Below are positions 45,246 through 56,207 of a DNA stretch of 64,000 nucleotides, piece after piece. The notes beneath the pieces were generated by a model that worked only from the letters and a program-made list of their open reading frames with translations, searched no databases and was not told the origin of the DNA. The DNA lies in contig JAHCVI010000002.1 of assembly GCA_019096155.1 (NCBI GenBank), positions 372,001-436,000 of the forward strand, read 5' to 3'. The stretch's first letter is position 1. Each line of letters starts with the position of its first letter. A program made the position numbers and the translations under genes. The DNA is from Staphylotrichum longicolle. Taxonomy: Eukaryota; Ascomycota; Sordariomycetes; Sordariales; Chaetomiaceae.

Positions 45246-48116
45246 CTACCTCTCCACAGCCACCTTGCCCCCCTGCATCAGCGCGTCCAGCTCCCACGGG
45301 TTGAGCGTGCTCCGCCTGCGCGAGGCCGTCTTGCTCGCGCGCCGTTCCCTCTTTCGTGCCGGCTGCTTTTGCTGGGGTTGTTGTTCTTGTTGTTCTTGTT
45401 GTTGTGCTTGCTGCTGAGCTCGTTTCAGCGGCGGCGAAAAGCCCAGCTCGTCCGCGTCATCGTCCCTCGTCGTCGCCGTCGTCGTCGTTGTCGTCGTCGT
45501 CGTCGAACTAAGCGCGCCGCTGCCGTCCGAGTTGTTGGATGTCGACGCCGAGGCCGTGACGCTGTCTGTCTCAAAGGAGCGGGTGCTCATCGTGGCCGAG
45601 TTGGCATCTGCCGCCTCCCGCTCGGTCGGAGAGCCGGTGCTGGTGCTTGTGCTGGCCGAGGCTGCTGTTGTCCCCCGGCGGTGGGGGCTGACGCCCTTGC
45701 CGAGGCGCGCTGCCTTGAGTTTGGCGCGGACGCGTGCCGCGTCGGCGTCGCGCTCCGAGGCGGCGCGGCTGGCTGTGATGGTTGCCATGCTCAAGGGCGA
45801 CTGCTGCGGCGGAGGGGGGACGTTGTTGCAACCGGGGCGGGGCAGAGGAAGGCGGGAGTTCACCCGTTGTGGGGAGCGGGGTTGGGGATGGTGGGGATTG
45901 CGTCGAGGCTTGAGCTGGCACGGGCGGAGGGGGCATCAAGTCCGAATTTGCGCTCTTGTTGGCGCCGATGGACTTTGCTGATGTTGCCGACACCGCTCTT
46001 GGGGAGGTTTTGCTGGGTTGGGCTGCTTTTCGTTTGGTCGGGTCTCTGACCTGCCCGAGTAATCGGTGGCCTGGTTGGCCGGGACCTTGTTGGCGGCTTG
46101 GAAGGGCTTGGACTCTTCCCCATCCTTCTTCCTTGTTGTCTCTTTTGTCGCTTCCTTCCTCGTGGCCTCCCTTGCGGACTCTTTCCGAGTAGCCTCCTTT
46201 GCAGACTCTTTTCTCGCAGCCTCCTTTGCAGGTTCTTTCCTCGCGACCTCCTTTGTCAGCTCTTTCCTGGTGGCGTCCTTCACGGGCTCTTTTCCAGTGG
46301 CTTCCTTTGCAGCGGCGTCTTTCCTTGAGGCCTCTTTTACCTTGACGGGCTCTCGTTTCCTAGCAGCCGGAGGCGGGCGCTTTTGCGACTTTGCGGAAGC
46401 CGTCGAGGTCTTCGAAGTCGGTTCGCCCGAAGGTTTGCCGAAGGGGATGCTGTCGACTGAAGTGTCCGGAGTAGATACAGCAGCAGATGGTGGCAGTGCC
46501 ACCCTGGCGGCCTCCTCTGGAGGGACTGTGCGTAGAGACAGGATCGGCCTCCTTTGCGGTGACTGCTGCGGTCGAACGCCATGCGGCGGAGGCAGAGGAG
46601 GCTCGTCTTCCACTAGATCCCGAGTCTTCTCTTCCGCAATGGTTGGAAAATCCCTTGCGTGTTTTCTGTGATCGGGCCGCCCGGCCTTGTTGCCTGATGC
46701 AAAGGGATCGCGCAACGCGCTAAGCTGTGGTGGCGAAGGCAGAGGCGGTGAGGCCAGCATGACCGACTGTTCGAGGATCTCCACGTTCGGTTCCTCGACG
46801 TCAAGTTCGTCAAGATCGTGTTCGAACTCGCTCGAGGCATCGCTCTCGGCGTCATCGGCCTCCGGCTCGGGCACGAGATCCAAAGACTCCTCGTCGTAGT
46901 GGTGCTCCAGGACTCCCACCTCCTCGTCTTCAAGAACAGCCTCCAGCCGAAGGGCATACCCGTGAGATGTCTCCTCAACGTTCTTCACCTTCACGGGGCT
47001 CAGCCGCAGACCCATCTTTAGCTCTTCGACGTTCACGGGCCGGCCGCTCGCCTGCATCCTCTTGCGCCAGCCGTCGATAAGGTGGACTGCCTCCTTCCAG
47101 CGTGTCTCCATCTTCTCCCAGCCGTCGCGCAGCCTGTGAATCTCATCCTCGCGCACCACAACCTCTTCGATGGGGACGAACGACGGGTTCGTCAGGATCG
47201 TGCGCAGGTGGTTGAGTACCGCATCGACTTCGAGCGACATATCCGCCGGGTTGGCCGCCAATGCGAAGACATGGCCGTCGCCATTGTCGGTTGGATTCCC
47301 ATTCGCGACATCCCAGCCGCTCATCTCTTTCAACTGCTCCGTTGTCCTCCTGACCAGCTGAAGCAGGCCCTCGTTCTCCTCGCTGAGGCCTTTGGCCAGC
47401 TCGGCCAGGAACGCATTTGTTTCCGTACGCAAGTCAGGGCCTTGTTCCGTCCCGACTGTGCTGGGCACCCCATGCTCGGCTTCAGACCCAATATCGCCAA
47501 CGACGGTGATGGTCGTGATGCCGGTACTCCGCCCGGCGCCTCGCGCCCTGCCCGCCTCTGTGGTGGCCTTCTTGAGGCTCTCGATCTGGCGGTCCCGCTT
47601 GCGAACCTCATTTGCGCAGGACGACCGGGTCTGGGCGACGAGTGTTTTTGTCGGGCAGCCTCCTCTTTCAGGCGGTGGACTGTCCCCTCGGCGGTTTGAG
47701 ATGGGTCCGCAACGCAGCCTCGGCGGCCTCGCTGAGGCCAACCTTGCGCTGTGCTTCGGCGAACTTTTCCTGCAGGCGCTGGATGTCGTTGGCCTGGCGC
47801 AAGGACTCGGCACGGAGGGTCCGCAGTGTGGCCGAGAGCGACTCACGGTCGCTCGGCGTCGCGCTGGCGGTGGGGGAGCGGTCAGCACCGGACTAGACAT
47901 CGTGCAAAGGTAGAAAGGGAAGGGGTGCTCACATCCCGCCGCAGAATCAGATCGTTGACTGTTGCCATGATGCGGCTCATGTGGTGTCGGCGACCTCGCC
48001 GTCGGTGTCGCCCGGATGGGCAAAGTCGATGCTTTGGCCATCGCGCAGCAGGCCCGAGATAACAGCTGGTTGTTGATGTACAGCGACGCTGTACGCAGGT
48101 TCTCGGACTCGATCAT
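45246..48116 (-). CDS. TinA/ADIP-type coiled-coil protein (spindle-pole or microtubule-associated), multiply frame-broken
   Basis: The start (MIESENLRTASLYINNQLLSR) and later blocks (GLLRDGQSIDFAHPGDTDGE, MSRIMATVNDLILRRD, TLVAQTRSSCANEVRKRDRQ, TETNAFLAELAKGLSEENE) match the fungal ADIP family that includes Aspergillus TinA, a NIMA-interacting protein. An intron fits at 47864-47932. The middle (about 47635 to 46012) is one clean frame with an acidic region and a tandem repeat; the C-terminus (45246-45863) has Thr/Ser and Gln runs and ends NPWELDALMQGG. About eight frame changes are needed: near 48053, 47982, 47845, 47692, 47645, 46008 and 45814 and one more. Nearly all fit one missing base in a G, C or A run. 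Either this is sequence error or the gene is decaying by deletions. Family membership is well supported; an intact product is not. Confidence 0.75.
46120..46345 (-). repeat. 24-base tandem repeat encoding a charged octapeptide
   Basis: Within the coiled-coil gene about eight imperfect 24-base units encode variants of (K/T)E-A-T-R-K-E-(S/P/L), for example KEAARKES and REATRKEA. This gives a highly charged, probably helical segment and is a likely site of copy-number variation. Confidence 0.85.
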
Positions 48117-49297
48117 CGTGGCCGCCGGCGCCTGGCATGCATGGGGTCGGTGGATTCTGTCCGAGTTTTCGATTTGCAGGGCACAAGTCAACACGACACA
48201 GTGCTAAGCTGGGCAGCAGCAGCAGTGGATCGAGGAGCCAGAGGCTGCACTTCTAGGTTCAGGTTTGGGTTCTCGAGAGGATAAAACGGCTGCAGGGGCC
48301 ACGCAAAATGCAGGATGCAAAAACCCTGTCTCGTAACTCGGCGGGAAAAAAGTCGATGTTCAAAGTCCAAGATGTCATTTCCCGGTACGACCACGAGTCC
48401 GGGCGCAATGCGACGCCATCGCAATCTTGAGCCGCGGGTCGGGCGCTGTTTATTTGGCGGGGCGTTGCTGTGGCAGCGAGATCCAATTGGCATGGATCTG
48501 CACCCAATCCACACTTCCCCTCACCCAACCCCAACCCTGCGCTTTCCCCCACCCCTGCCCCTGTGAGACCCCAGCGGCCCGGCGGGCATCGTACCATGTC
48601 GAGCATGTCAAAGAAAAAAAGCTTGCAGATTCTCAGTGCTGATCCATATTTGGAGACAAACTGCTGGCTTGGATTGGCTCCGTCCGAAGGGGAATGCCTG
48701 CTCTTTGCACTCGGCCGGCATGCTATCGACGGGCTAACTTCCCCAGCGCCCCTGACCAGGAACGGCCCACTCTCGCAAGCGAACAGACATCCCCTCCCAC
48801 CGATCTTCCACCCAAGATCTTTGCTCACACACGTTCTTCACCACCGGCAGTCCCGGGGTCCCGGCATCTCATACGTCACGCTTCTGTTCAACCTGGACAT
48901 CGCCGTGTCAGTCTATGATGGCTTCCACTTGGCCGCTGATAGAGAATCCGTTGCAAGTGCGAGCACACGTCAGACATGTTGAGAAGATTGTTGGAAACAC
49001 GGTGTTTGTCACCCTGCATCCTTCGTCACAAGCAAGGACGCCCAAGAAGGAAGACCCCGAGCAACGAGAGGGATGGTCTGATGGCCCCGCGTGCGTCATC
49101 ATGGTGTGCAGTTGGAGGATGGGCTGAAGGCTAAGAAGGGACTAAAACCACTCACCAATTTTGACATCGCGCCAGAGCCTTGCGGCCCAGGTAGACACGC
49201 ATCTTGTGGTTTGACTCCACGCCCTTTGCTCTGGCAACGGCCGGAAAATGGGCTCATCTGCTGTATTTTTCGCAACACCACCACCATGCGGCACTGC
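48117..49297. other. Intergenic region, no gene seen
   Basis: This is the promoter of the coiled-coil gene and the 3' flank of RRP7, both read leftward. The plus-strand frame at 48470-48982 has no recognisable feature. Confidence 0.45.
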
Positions 49298-50269
49298 TCA
49301 CGCCTCGGGCACGAACTTGCCCCTCTTCACGAGCATCGCCTCCAGCTTTTTCCGATCATCGTCAAACCGCTTGAGTAGCTCGGCTTGCTCTTCCTTCTTC
49401 CGCTCGCGTAGTTGGAACCGGTAAAAGTTGGTGAGCTCCTCCTTCTTCTTGTCCTGCTTCTCCAGCATCTTCCGCTTGGCCTCCTCCGCCTCGTTCCGGC
49501 TAGCAGGCGCAGCCCGGCCGCCTCTCGTGACCGTGACGAAGCCGTCCTCGTCCGGCTCGTTCCGCAGCCGCTTGGCAATCTCGGCCGCCTCCTGCTCGCG
49601 GCGGGCAAACAGCGCTGAGAAGGCGTCCACCGACGCCTGGAGTGCCTGCTTGTCGGGGTACGACAGCCGGTTGTGCGCCTTGAGCCAGACCGAGCCCAGC
49701 GGCGGGACTTTGCCCTGCGGTAGGCTGTCGCCGCCCCAGATAGGGTATTTCTTGGTCTTATTCGCCTTGCCGATCGCCTTCAGAACCTGTTCAACGCTCT
49801 TCTCGTCCGCCAGCAACACCACCGCTGTGCCGCCGCTCTTGCGCAGTGGCCGGGTCCAGGTGCTCGGCAGGCGTGCCGCGGCTTCTTCGCGCGCCCGCTC
49901 GGCCTCCTCGTCCTCTCGCTTGCGCTTCTTGCCGTGGGCCTGCAGAAGGCGGGCGGCATGGGCGGGCTGGGCGGCGTCGATTGGTGATTGGGACTGCGAA
50001 TGCGCGTCCTTGCGCTCGTCCTCAAATGCGGCACTCTCGAAGCGGCCGGCGCCAACTAGCGACGTGAAGAGGGCGCGGAGGTGGGCTTCGGTGCTGTCGA
50101 CGGGGACATTCGTCAGGAACAGGCTGCGGGCGTCGGTCGCGGTCGGGATCTTGGGCGCGTTTCGCCGCACGTAGAGGTAGTGGACGGCATTCTTCGGAAA
50201 TGACGGTAATGGTGGGACTGAAACTGGGAGGACGGAGAAGTCTCCAATTGTTGAAGGACCGGAAGGCAT
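49298..50269 (-). CDS. RRP7: Ribosomal RNA-processing protein 7
   Basis: A single exon of 323 aa. The frame is open upstream, but the ATG at 50269 begins the family-typical start (MPSGPSTIGDFSVLPVSV). Domains: an N-terminal segment leading into an RRM-like fold (NAVHYLYVRRNAP, ARSLFLTNVPVDSTEAHLRALF), a charged Lys/Glu insert (KKRKREDEEAERAREEA), and the conserved Rrp7 C-terminal domain (DEDGFVTVTRGGR, then KKKEELTNFYRFQLRERKKE and LVKRGKFVPEA). Rrp7 acts in the nucleolar 90S/UTP-C complex for 18S rRNA maturation and small-subunit assembly. The frame is intact. The gene diverges from the MFS exporter at 50734; the 464-base gap must hold both promoters. Confidence 0.95.
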   Translation of the reverse strand: MPSGPSTIGDFSVLPVSVPPLPSFPKNAVHYLYVRRNAPKIPTATDARSLFLTNVPVDSTEAHLRALFTSLVGAGRFESAAFEDERKDAHSQSQSPIDAAQPAHAARLLQAHGKKRKREDEEAERAREEAAARLPSTWTRPLRKSGGTAVVLLADEKSVEQVLKAIGKANKTKKYPIWGGDSLPQGKVPPLGSVWLKAHNRLSYPDKQALQASVDAFSALFARREQEAAEIAKRLRNEPDEDGFVTVTRGGRAAPASRNEAEEAKRKMLEKQDKKKEELTNFYRFQLRERKKEEQAELLKRFDDDRKKLEAMLVKRGKFVPEA

Positions 50270-50733
50270 CGTGTGAAGGTGGTGATGTGCGGTCTGTTTG
50301 GGACTGGACAGTCGAAATCGAACCTGGAAATCGCTGCTGCTGCTTGCTGCTGTTTCTCGAGAAAATTCGGGCCCCACTTCCTTTTGGGTGGGCTTATCAA
50401 CCGCCTTTCGTTGGCTGCGAAAGCAGCTGGTCCGATAACGCTCAACGCTAGCATCGGGCAGCTCCCAGCGCTTCCCTTCACCACTCACAACAATGTTCCA
50501 AGTCACCGTCAGCACGCCAAATCATGGACGTAAGCGTTCATGTAAGGTCAACCACAAGGCAGACCGCGGGCGAATAGGTCTTGCGCATTGGCTTTCTTGT
50601 GTTTGTTCTGCGAATTACCACACTGTCTAAGCCTTATATTGTTTTGGATTTACCCCGGATAAGTTTACCTGGTCGCTGTTATGAAAACGGTCACGGTTTC
50701 GGTCTCGCAAACTCTCCGTTCCTCCAGGACGCA

Positions 50734-52408
50734 ATGGCCCGTCCTGATGCTGCAGTCTCACCCAGCCCGCCGTCTCTGCTTGGTCGCCTCCTGAAGCCGT
50801 TCAACTTGCGCCTGCACGGACAAAACGCCAACAGCAAACCGCCCGCCTTCCTCGAGTTCCGCTCATCAACACCCTTCATCGTCTTCACCGTCTGTCTCGC
50901 TGTTTTCACCGACATTCTGTTTTATGGCCTAATCGTCCCTGTGATTCCCTTCAGCCTCACAGCGCAAGTTGGCGTACCGGAAGACCAAGTCCAGCACTGG
51001 ACTGCCATCCTGCTCGCCAGCTACAATGCGGCCCTCGTCCTGGGCAGCCCCGTGGCGGGCTTCTACGCCGACCGCACCTCGTCGCGGCGCTGGCCCTTCG
51101 TGCTCGGCCTCGTAGCGCTGTGCGCGTCCACGCTGCTGCTGTGCCTGGGCAAGACGATTGCGGTGCTCGTCCTTGGCCGCGTGCTCCAGGGCCTAAGCGC
51201 CGCCATCGTCTGGTCCGTAGGGCTGGCGTTGCTGGCGGACACGGTGGGCAAGGACATCGGGTATGCCCTGGGATATGTTAATATTGCCATGTCGGTTGGC
51301 CTTCTGATCTCGCCTGTCATAGGCGGGGCTGTCTATGCAGCTGCAGGGTACTATGCAGTCTACTATATTGCATTCGCTGTCATCGTCTGCGACATCGCTC
51401 TCCGTCTGGTCCTGATCGAGAAGAAGGTTGCACGCCAGTGGCTTCCCGAAAATGAGGCGGGAGTCGACGGTGTCACAAGCACGGATCGCGCCACCATCGG
51501 CCGGGCGCAACCGGAGCCTGTTGGGGTGCCGGGAGGTGCCCGAACACGAGACGAGGACAAGCGGGAGGAAGTGGGGAGCGACCTTGCAGCCTCGTCCGGG
51601 GACGGTTCCGGTGTAGCAACAGCAGCTGCAAGACATCCCCACCGGGAACTCATCCGGACCCGGAGAATCCTTGCAGTCCTTCTTGCAGTTGTCGCCGAGG
51701 CTGCTATCGTGTAGGTCTCGAATCCCGTCCGGGCACCGGATGGCTCTCCGATAGGTTGTGCACTGGCTGATGAGACTCGACAGGTTTGGGTTTGACACCA
51801 TCGTGCCCCTGTACGTCAAGGACACCTTCCATTGGAACTCGACGGCTGCCGGCTTAGTGTTTCTCTGCGTCATGATCCCCGGCTTCGCCTCGCCGCTTGT
51901 CGGCAAACTTTCCGACCGTTACGGCGCGAGATGGTTGTCCGTGGCCGGCTTTGTCATATCCATCCCCCCTTTGATCTGCATGCGATTTGTGACAAGTAAC
52001 ACGTTGGAACACAAGGTCTTGCTCTGTGCGCTTCTCGCCATATTGGGCACCACCATGATCACGATGGCTATCACACCCCTCATGGCAGAAATGACCTATG
52101 CCATTGACGAGAGGGAGGCAGAGCAGCCGGGCGTCTGGGGCGAGAAGGGGGTCTACGGTATAGCTTACGGCCTGTGGAACACAGCCTTCGCTCTCGGCGG
52201 CACCATCGGCAGCATCATGGCGGGCTACCTGAACGCCGGCCCAGGCTGGGGGACAACAACATGGAGTCTTGCAATCTGGGCCGTGGTTGGGGCCGTCGTC
52301 TCTTTTGGGCTCGGGTCAAAACCCAACAAGCTGCCCAATGCGAGTGCCAGCCCAACCACAACCCACAGTGAAGGGCCAGGAGTGGCCGACGAAGAAAAGG
52401 CCCAATGA
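50734..52408 (+). CDS. MFS transporter, DHA1 / vesicular-amine-transporter-like
   Basis: Two exons (50734-51710 and 51784-52408) give 533 aa; the junction rebuilds AAIVFGFDTIVPLYVKDTFHW. The frame is open 51 codons upstream, but the ATG at 50734 (MARPDAAVSPS) begins the normal cytosolic tail. Membrane segments include FIVFTVCLAVFTDILFYGLI, TAILLASYNAALVLGSPVAG and a motif-A loop (GFYADRTSSRRWP). A long hydrophilic central loop (about 245-310) precedes the second half (LVFLCVMIPGFASPLVGKLSDRYGARW). This pattern belongs to proton-driven drug or amine exporters of the VMAT-like group. The substrate is unknown. It converges with the MOSC-reductase gene, with stop codons only 49 bases apart, so their 3' UTRs almost certainly overlap. 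Confidence 0.92.
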
Positions 52409-52457
52409 ATATATACGCACATTCAGAACAGCGGCTTGCAGGTGGCAGAGCCGCGGC

Positions 52458-54248
52458 TCAGATCTCAATAGTGATACTTCCAATGCCGCGACTTACACAT
52501 GCCAGCATCGACGTTCCCTTCTCCTCCTCCGTAAGCGCGGTACCCCGATGGTCGACCCGGCCGTCCTTGAGGGTGACCCGGCAAGTACCGCAGTTCCCCA
52601 CGCAACAGCTCGAATCAACGTCATCAAACTCCTTCTGGAGGCACTCCAGGAGGGTCTCCTCTTCGCCCACGTTGATAATCTTGCCGCCCTTGTTGGCCAC
52701 GACCGCCTCGAACGGATCACCCGAGATGTCGGCCGCAAAGGCTTCAAAGTGCACCTCCTTGTCCGGGATCCCATGTGCCCTCGTCTCCTTGAGAGCCTCG
52801 TCCATGAGCCGCGCGGGCCCGCAAAAGTACAGCTGCGAGTTCCACGGCATGCTCTCAATGATGCGCCGGATATCCAGCCGCTGGCCCGCAGCCTTGTCGT
52901 AGATGACGACGTCGCTCCCCATTTTCTCCAGCCTCTCCCTAAACGGCACCTCCTCGGCCGAGCGCACCGCATAGTGCAGCTTCGCGCTGTAGTGGATGCT
53001 CCTGTAGTGCTCGATAAGCGCGAGAAACGCCGTGATGCCGACCCCGCCCGCGACAAACACGTGGTTGCTCGCGGCGCCCGCAAACGGCACCGCGGCCGTG
53101 ATGGCGCCGACCTGCACCGTGTGCCCGACCTGCACCGTCTCGTGCAGATACCGCGACCCACCCCTGCTCCCTTCATCCAGCGCCACCCCCAGCTGGAACC
53201 GATTTCGGTCCCCATCTACGATCGAGTACGCCCGCACGAGCCCGTTCCCCAACCGCACCTTGGCGTGCGCCCCGGGCTTGAGCTCCACCTCCTCCTCCTC
53301 TCCTTTCCCTCCCTCAACCTTCTCCACCGCCTCCAGCACAAACGCCACGACCCGCCCCGTCTCCCTCCTCCTCTCCACGCACCGATACTCCCTCCACTTC
53401 CTCTCCCCCTTTTCCCTCTCCCTCTCCCGCCTCTCCCGCGCCCGCTGCCTCGCCACCCGGGCCCGGAACGCGTCCGCGCACTCGGCCCCGAACTCGCCGA
53501 TCCCCGCCAGCGCCTCGTTCATGGCCGCGTCGCCCGTGTTGCGGTGCAGGTACTCTTGCACGCGCTCGAGCGGCCACTCCGGGTGGCGGGGCTCGACCAG
53601 GCGGATGGTGTCGCCCGCGCGGATGGCGCCCGCGGGACCCCCGGGGGAGAGCACGCGGAAGTACCAGCCCGTGCGGCTCGTCTTCCAGGTGAGCGGCGCG
53701 AAGTTCTTGAGCTGGAAGCGGTGGTTGAGCTTGAAGCAGGGCTGGCGGGGGAGGGAGACCTGGAGGAGGACCGGGTTGGTGGCGGTGGTGGAGTCGTCCG
53801 GGGAAGTGATGGAGACGATGTCGCCGATGCAGAGGTTGCGCTCGTTGAGATGGGCCGTGACGAGGTTCTCGCCGAACGCGCCGGGCTGGAAGGCGGCGGC
53901 GGCGGAGGGGAACTCGGATTGCCAGGTGGGGTAGTGGGAGGAGCAGTCTGTGGAAGGAAATGAGTGGTCCGGGTATATGAGATCGAGTAAAGGGGAGGGG
54001 GCTTACTTACATCCGTGAATGGCCTTGTCGAGCCCGCCGTGGAAGGTTGGGTCGTGCTCGTCGCCCTCGAGCCCCATCTCGGTCACGCGCACCGGCCCAT
54101 CGCGCGGCGTCTTTTCGATGCCGGACTGCACGGCGAGACCGCGCAGAGGCTTCATCTTGCCGGTGCGGACCTCGAGGATGGTGTCGCTCGTGAAGGGGGC
54201 GTAGAGGTCGACCTTCGCGGGCGGCTCATCCTGCACTTGGTGCGGCAT
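52458..54248 (-). CDS. MOSC / 3-alpha / ferredoxin reductase-like fusion enzyme (YiiM plus phthalate-dioxygenase-reductase type)
   Basis: Two exons (54248-54011 and 53947-52458) give 575 aa; the splice rebuilds HGYCSSHYPTW. The ATG at 54248 (MPHQVQDEPP) is the first with a natural start. Domain order: MOSC (about 25-175) with the family Cys in RQPCFKLNHRF, a 3-alpha domain (WPLERVQEYLHRN), an unusual Arg/Glu-rich insert (RARERREREREKGERK), an FAD/FMN-binding barrel (VRAYSIVDGD), an NAD-binding domain (HVFVAGGVGITAFLALI) and a C-terminal plant-type [2Fe-2S] domain with C-X4-C-X2-C and a distal Cys. MOSC proteins bind molybdenum cofactor and often reduce N-hydroxylated compounds. Fusion to a NAD(P)H-flavin-FeS chain suggests a self-sufficient reductase. 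The tightly convergent exporter may share a detoxification role. Substrate unknown. Confidence 0.9.
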
Positions 54249-55825
54249 GGCGGGCTGGAAGCACTGATTTGGGTGCAATAAAGCGAAAAGGACCAATCTT
54301 GGACTTGATTTTCGATTTCGAGATTCCAACAATGCCTTGGTCGGGAGTAGAAGGTGGTGGAATGATCTGTTGACTGCGTCTTACATCAAGGATCGAGACC
54401 CTCACTCAGGTTGCGGGGTAGAATGAAAGCTCCCACTCTCCACTTTTGTTTCAAGAGAAAAAAGTCTCGATAAATGCTGATAACAAGACGATCGGTCAGG
54501 ACTGGCCTGACTAATCCACCATTCTTCGACATCAAACGGTGCCGTATTTACCGGAAAGACTGCATGTGATGCGGGTTTGCGCCCTTGGAATGATGCCCCG
54601 AATCCGCGCTGAGTAAGTCTCCGCTCTGCTTCTAATGCGTCGAGATTTGCTGGGCGCTCTCTCCGTTGCTCGGGAGACAGGCAGAACGAATAGGGGCGGA
54701 AAGGGGTACAAACAAAACACATGCTGTTCATCGACCTACAGTCGGAGGAGGCTCAACGTAGCTGGATAGACATAGAGAACAGCACAGAATGGCCATGGTC
54801 TCTCCGCTGGATCTAGTTACCTTTAGTCGATCCCAGTATCCGGCACCAAACAGGCATGCAGAAGTTGGTTTGACTTTTGGTTGACGCGTTTAAGCTCGCT
54901 CTGCTCTCCCATCAGAGTCACCATTGCATCGGACGACAGGGTTGGTCACCATTGCGGATACGGGGGCAGATTCCGCGACGAGCGCCAGATGAGTTCCATG
55001 AAGCCTCCCGTCAAGACACCTGCGCCAGAAGCGGCAAACAGGGCGATTTCGTGTTGTTGTGCTCGGTGACACTCTGCCTGTGGTAGTCTATCCGTGCTGT
55101 GCTTGGAAGGAGAACGGATGCGAGACCAGTGGCGCGCACTGTTGCAGCTCCTCTCAGGCAAGCGGCGAGCTGGAGAATTGAGCGCGGCAGTCGCTCTGGG
55201 ATTCAGAATCGGCCACGCAGACACCAACGGTTGGGTTTGAGGCTCTGAAGGCGAATCTCGGCTCTCTGTGACGGGCCCGGTTTCATCAGGGATAAGGGGC
55301 TAGGAACACATTGTGCCTTGTCGGTGTGATAGCGTCACATGCCCAAGACTTGTGCAAAAGCTTTTGAGAGCCGAATGAATTGCAGCTTGTTCCGAATACC
55401 TGGTGGCTACAGATTAGCGACGGTCACACGAACTCGACTTGGCGCTTCTCGTCCTTGATGCTCGTCACACTACCACCGGGTTCTGGGGGGGACCGAGTCT
55501 AGCTATTGGTGGTGAAGGAGAGAGGGCTGAAGACCGAGCCGAGAGTGTTTGGCGCCAGAGGCCCCGTTCCGACACCGCATTCTGAAGTAGTGGGCAGGTG
55601 ATTGAAGCCGACCAGCGGGGGGTTGGTGGTGCGGCTCTTTTGTTGGGGTCGTAATGGCGGTGGCGCGAGGCACGTGTGGTTTATGTTGGCGAGCTCGAGT
55701 AAAGTCTGGCCATGAAAGCCGCTGAGAGGCACGGAGTAAGCTCGGCGAGAGCACGAGACCTCTAACGCATGCTGGTTCCGGAAGGGCCCGATGAGAGGCG
55801 GGAGGCTCGAGATCGATGGCTTAGC

Positions 55826-55843
55826 GGGGGGGGGGGGGGGGGG
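55826..55843. repeat. G18 homopolymer
   Basis: Eighteen consecutive G on the plus strand, followed by a G-rich flank (TGGGCGG, CGGGGGGC). It is a possible G-quadruplex former and a site where read length is unreliable. Confidence 0.85.
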
Positions 55844-56172
55844 TGGGCGGTCGGGGGGCTGCAAGGGGTGGCAGCAAGCAGACTCGAGCAGAGCCGCATA
55901 GGTCAGCGGAACGTGCCTGGATCTTTTACATTTCCGCAGCTTGCGTCGAGTTGAATGACCCGGAGGGGGGCCTCAGCGAGGGGTGGTGCGGCAGGGTCAT
56001 GGTGGGTGGAACGGTTGAATCATGCAGGACCAAGGGATCGCAAGGGCCGATCTGGGAAAAGTCCTTACATGTCCTCGCATAGCGTTGCGATGGTGCCACA
56101 TCAATACATTGCGATGCTGCAACTGATCACCTCAGACACAGCTGCTCGGCGGGGGTTGGGAATCCAGGCTTG

Positions 56173-56207
56173 CCAGGCTACCTTAGCCAGGCTACCTTAG
56201 CCAGGCT
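56173..56207. repeat. 14-base tandem repeat
   Basis: CCAGGCTACCTTAG occurs twice in tandem, followed by a half copy (CCAGGCT). Confidence 0.85.

Noticed and set aside
52269..53963. 564-aa plus-strand open frame
   Set aside because: Antisense of the MOSC-reductase gene, Arg/His/Pro-rich with no domain; a GC-rich shadow.
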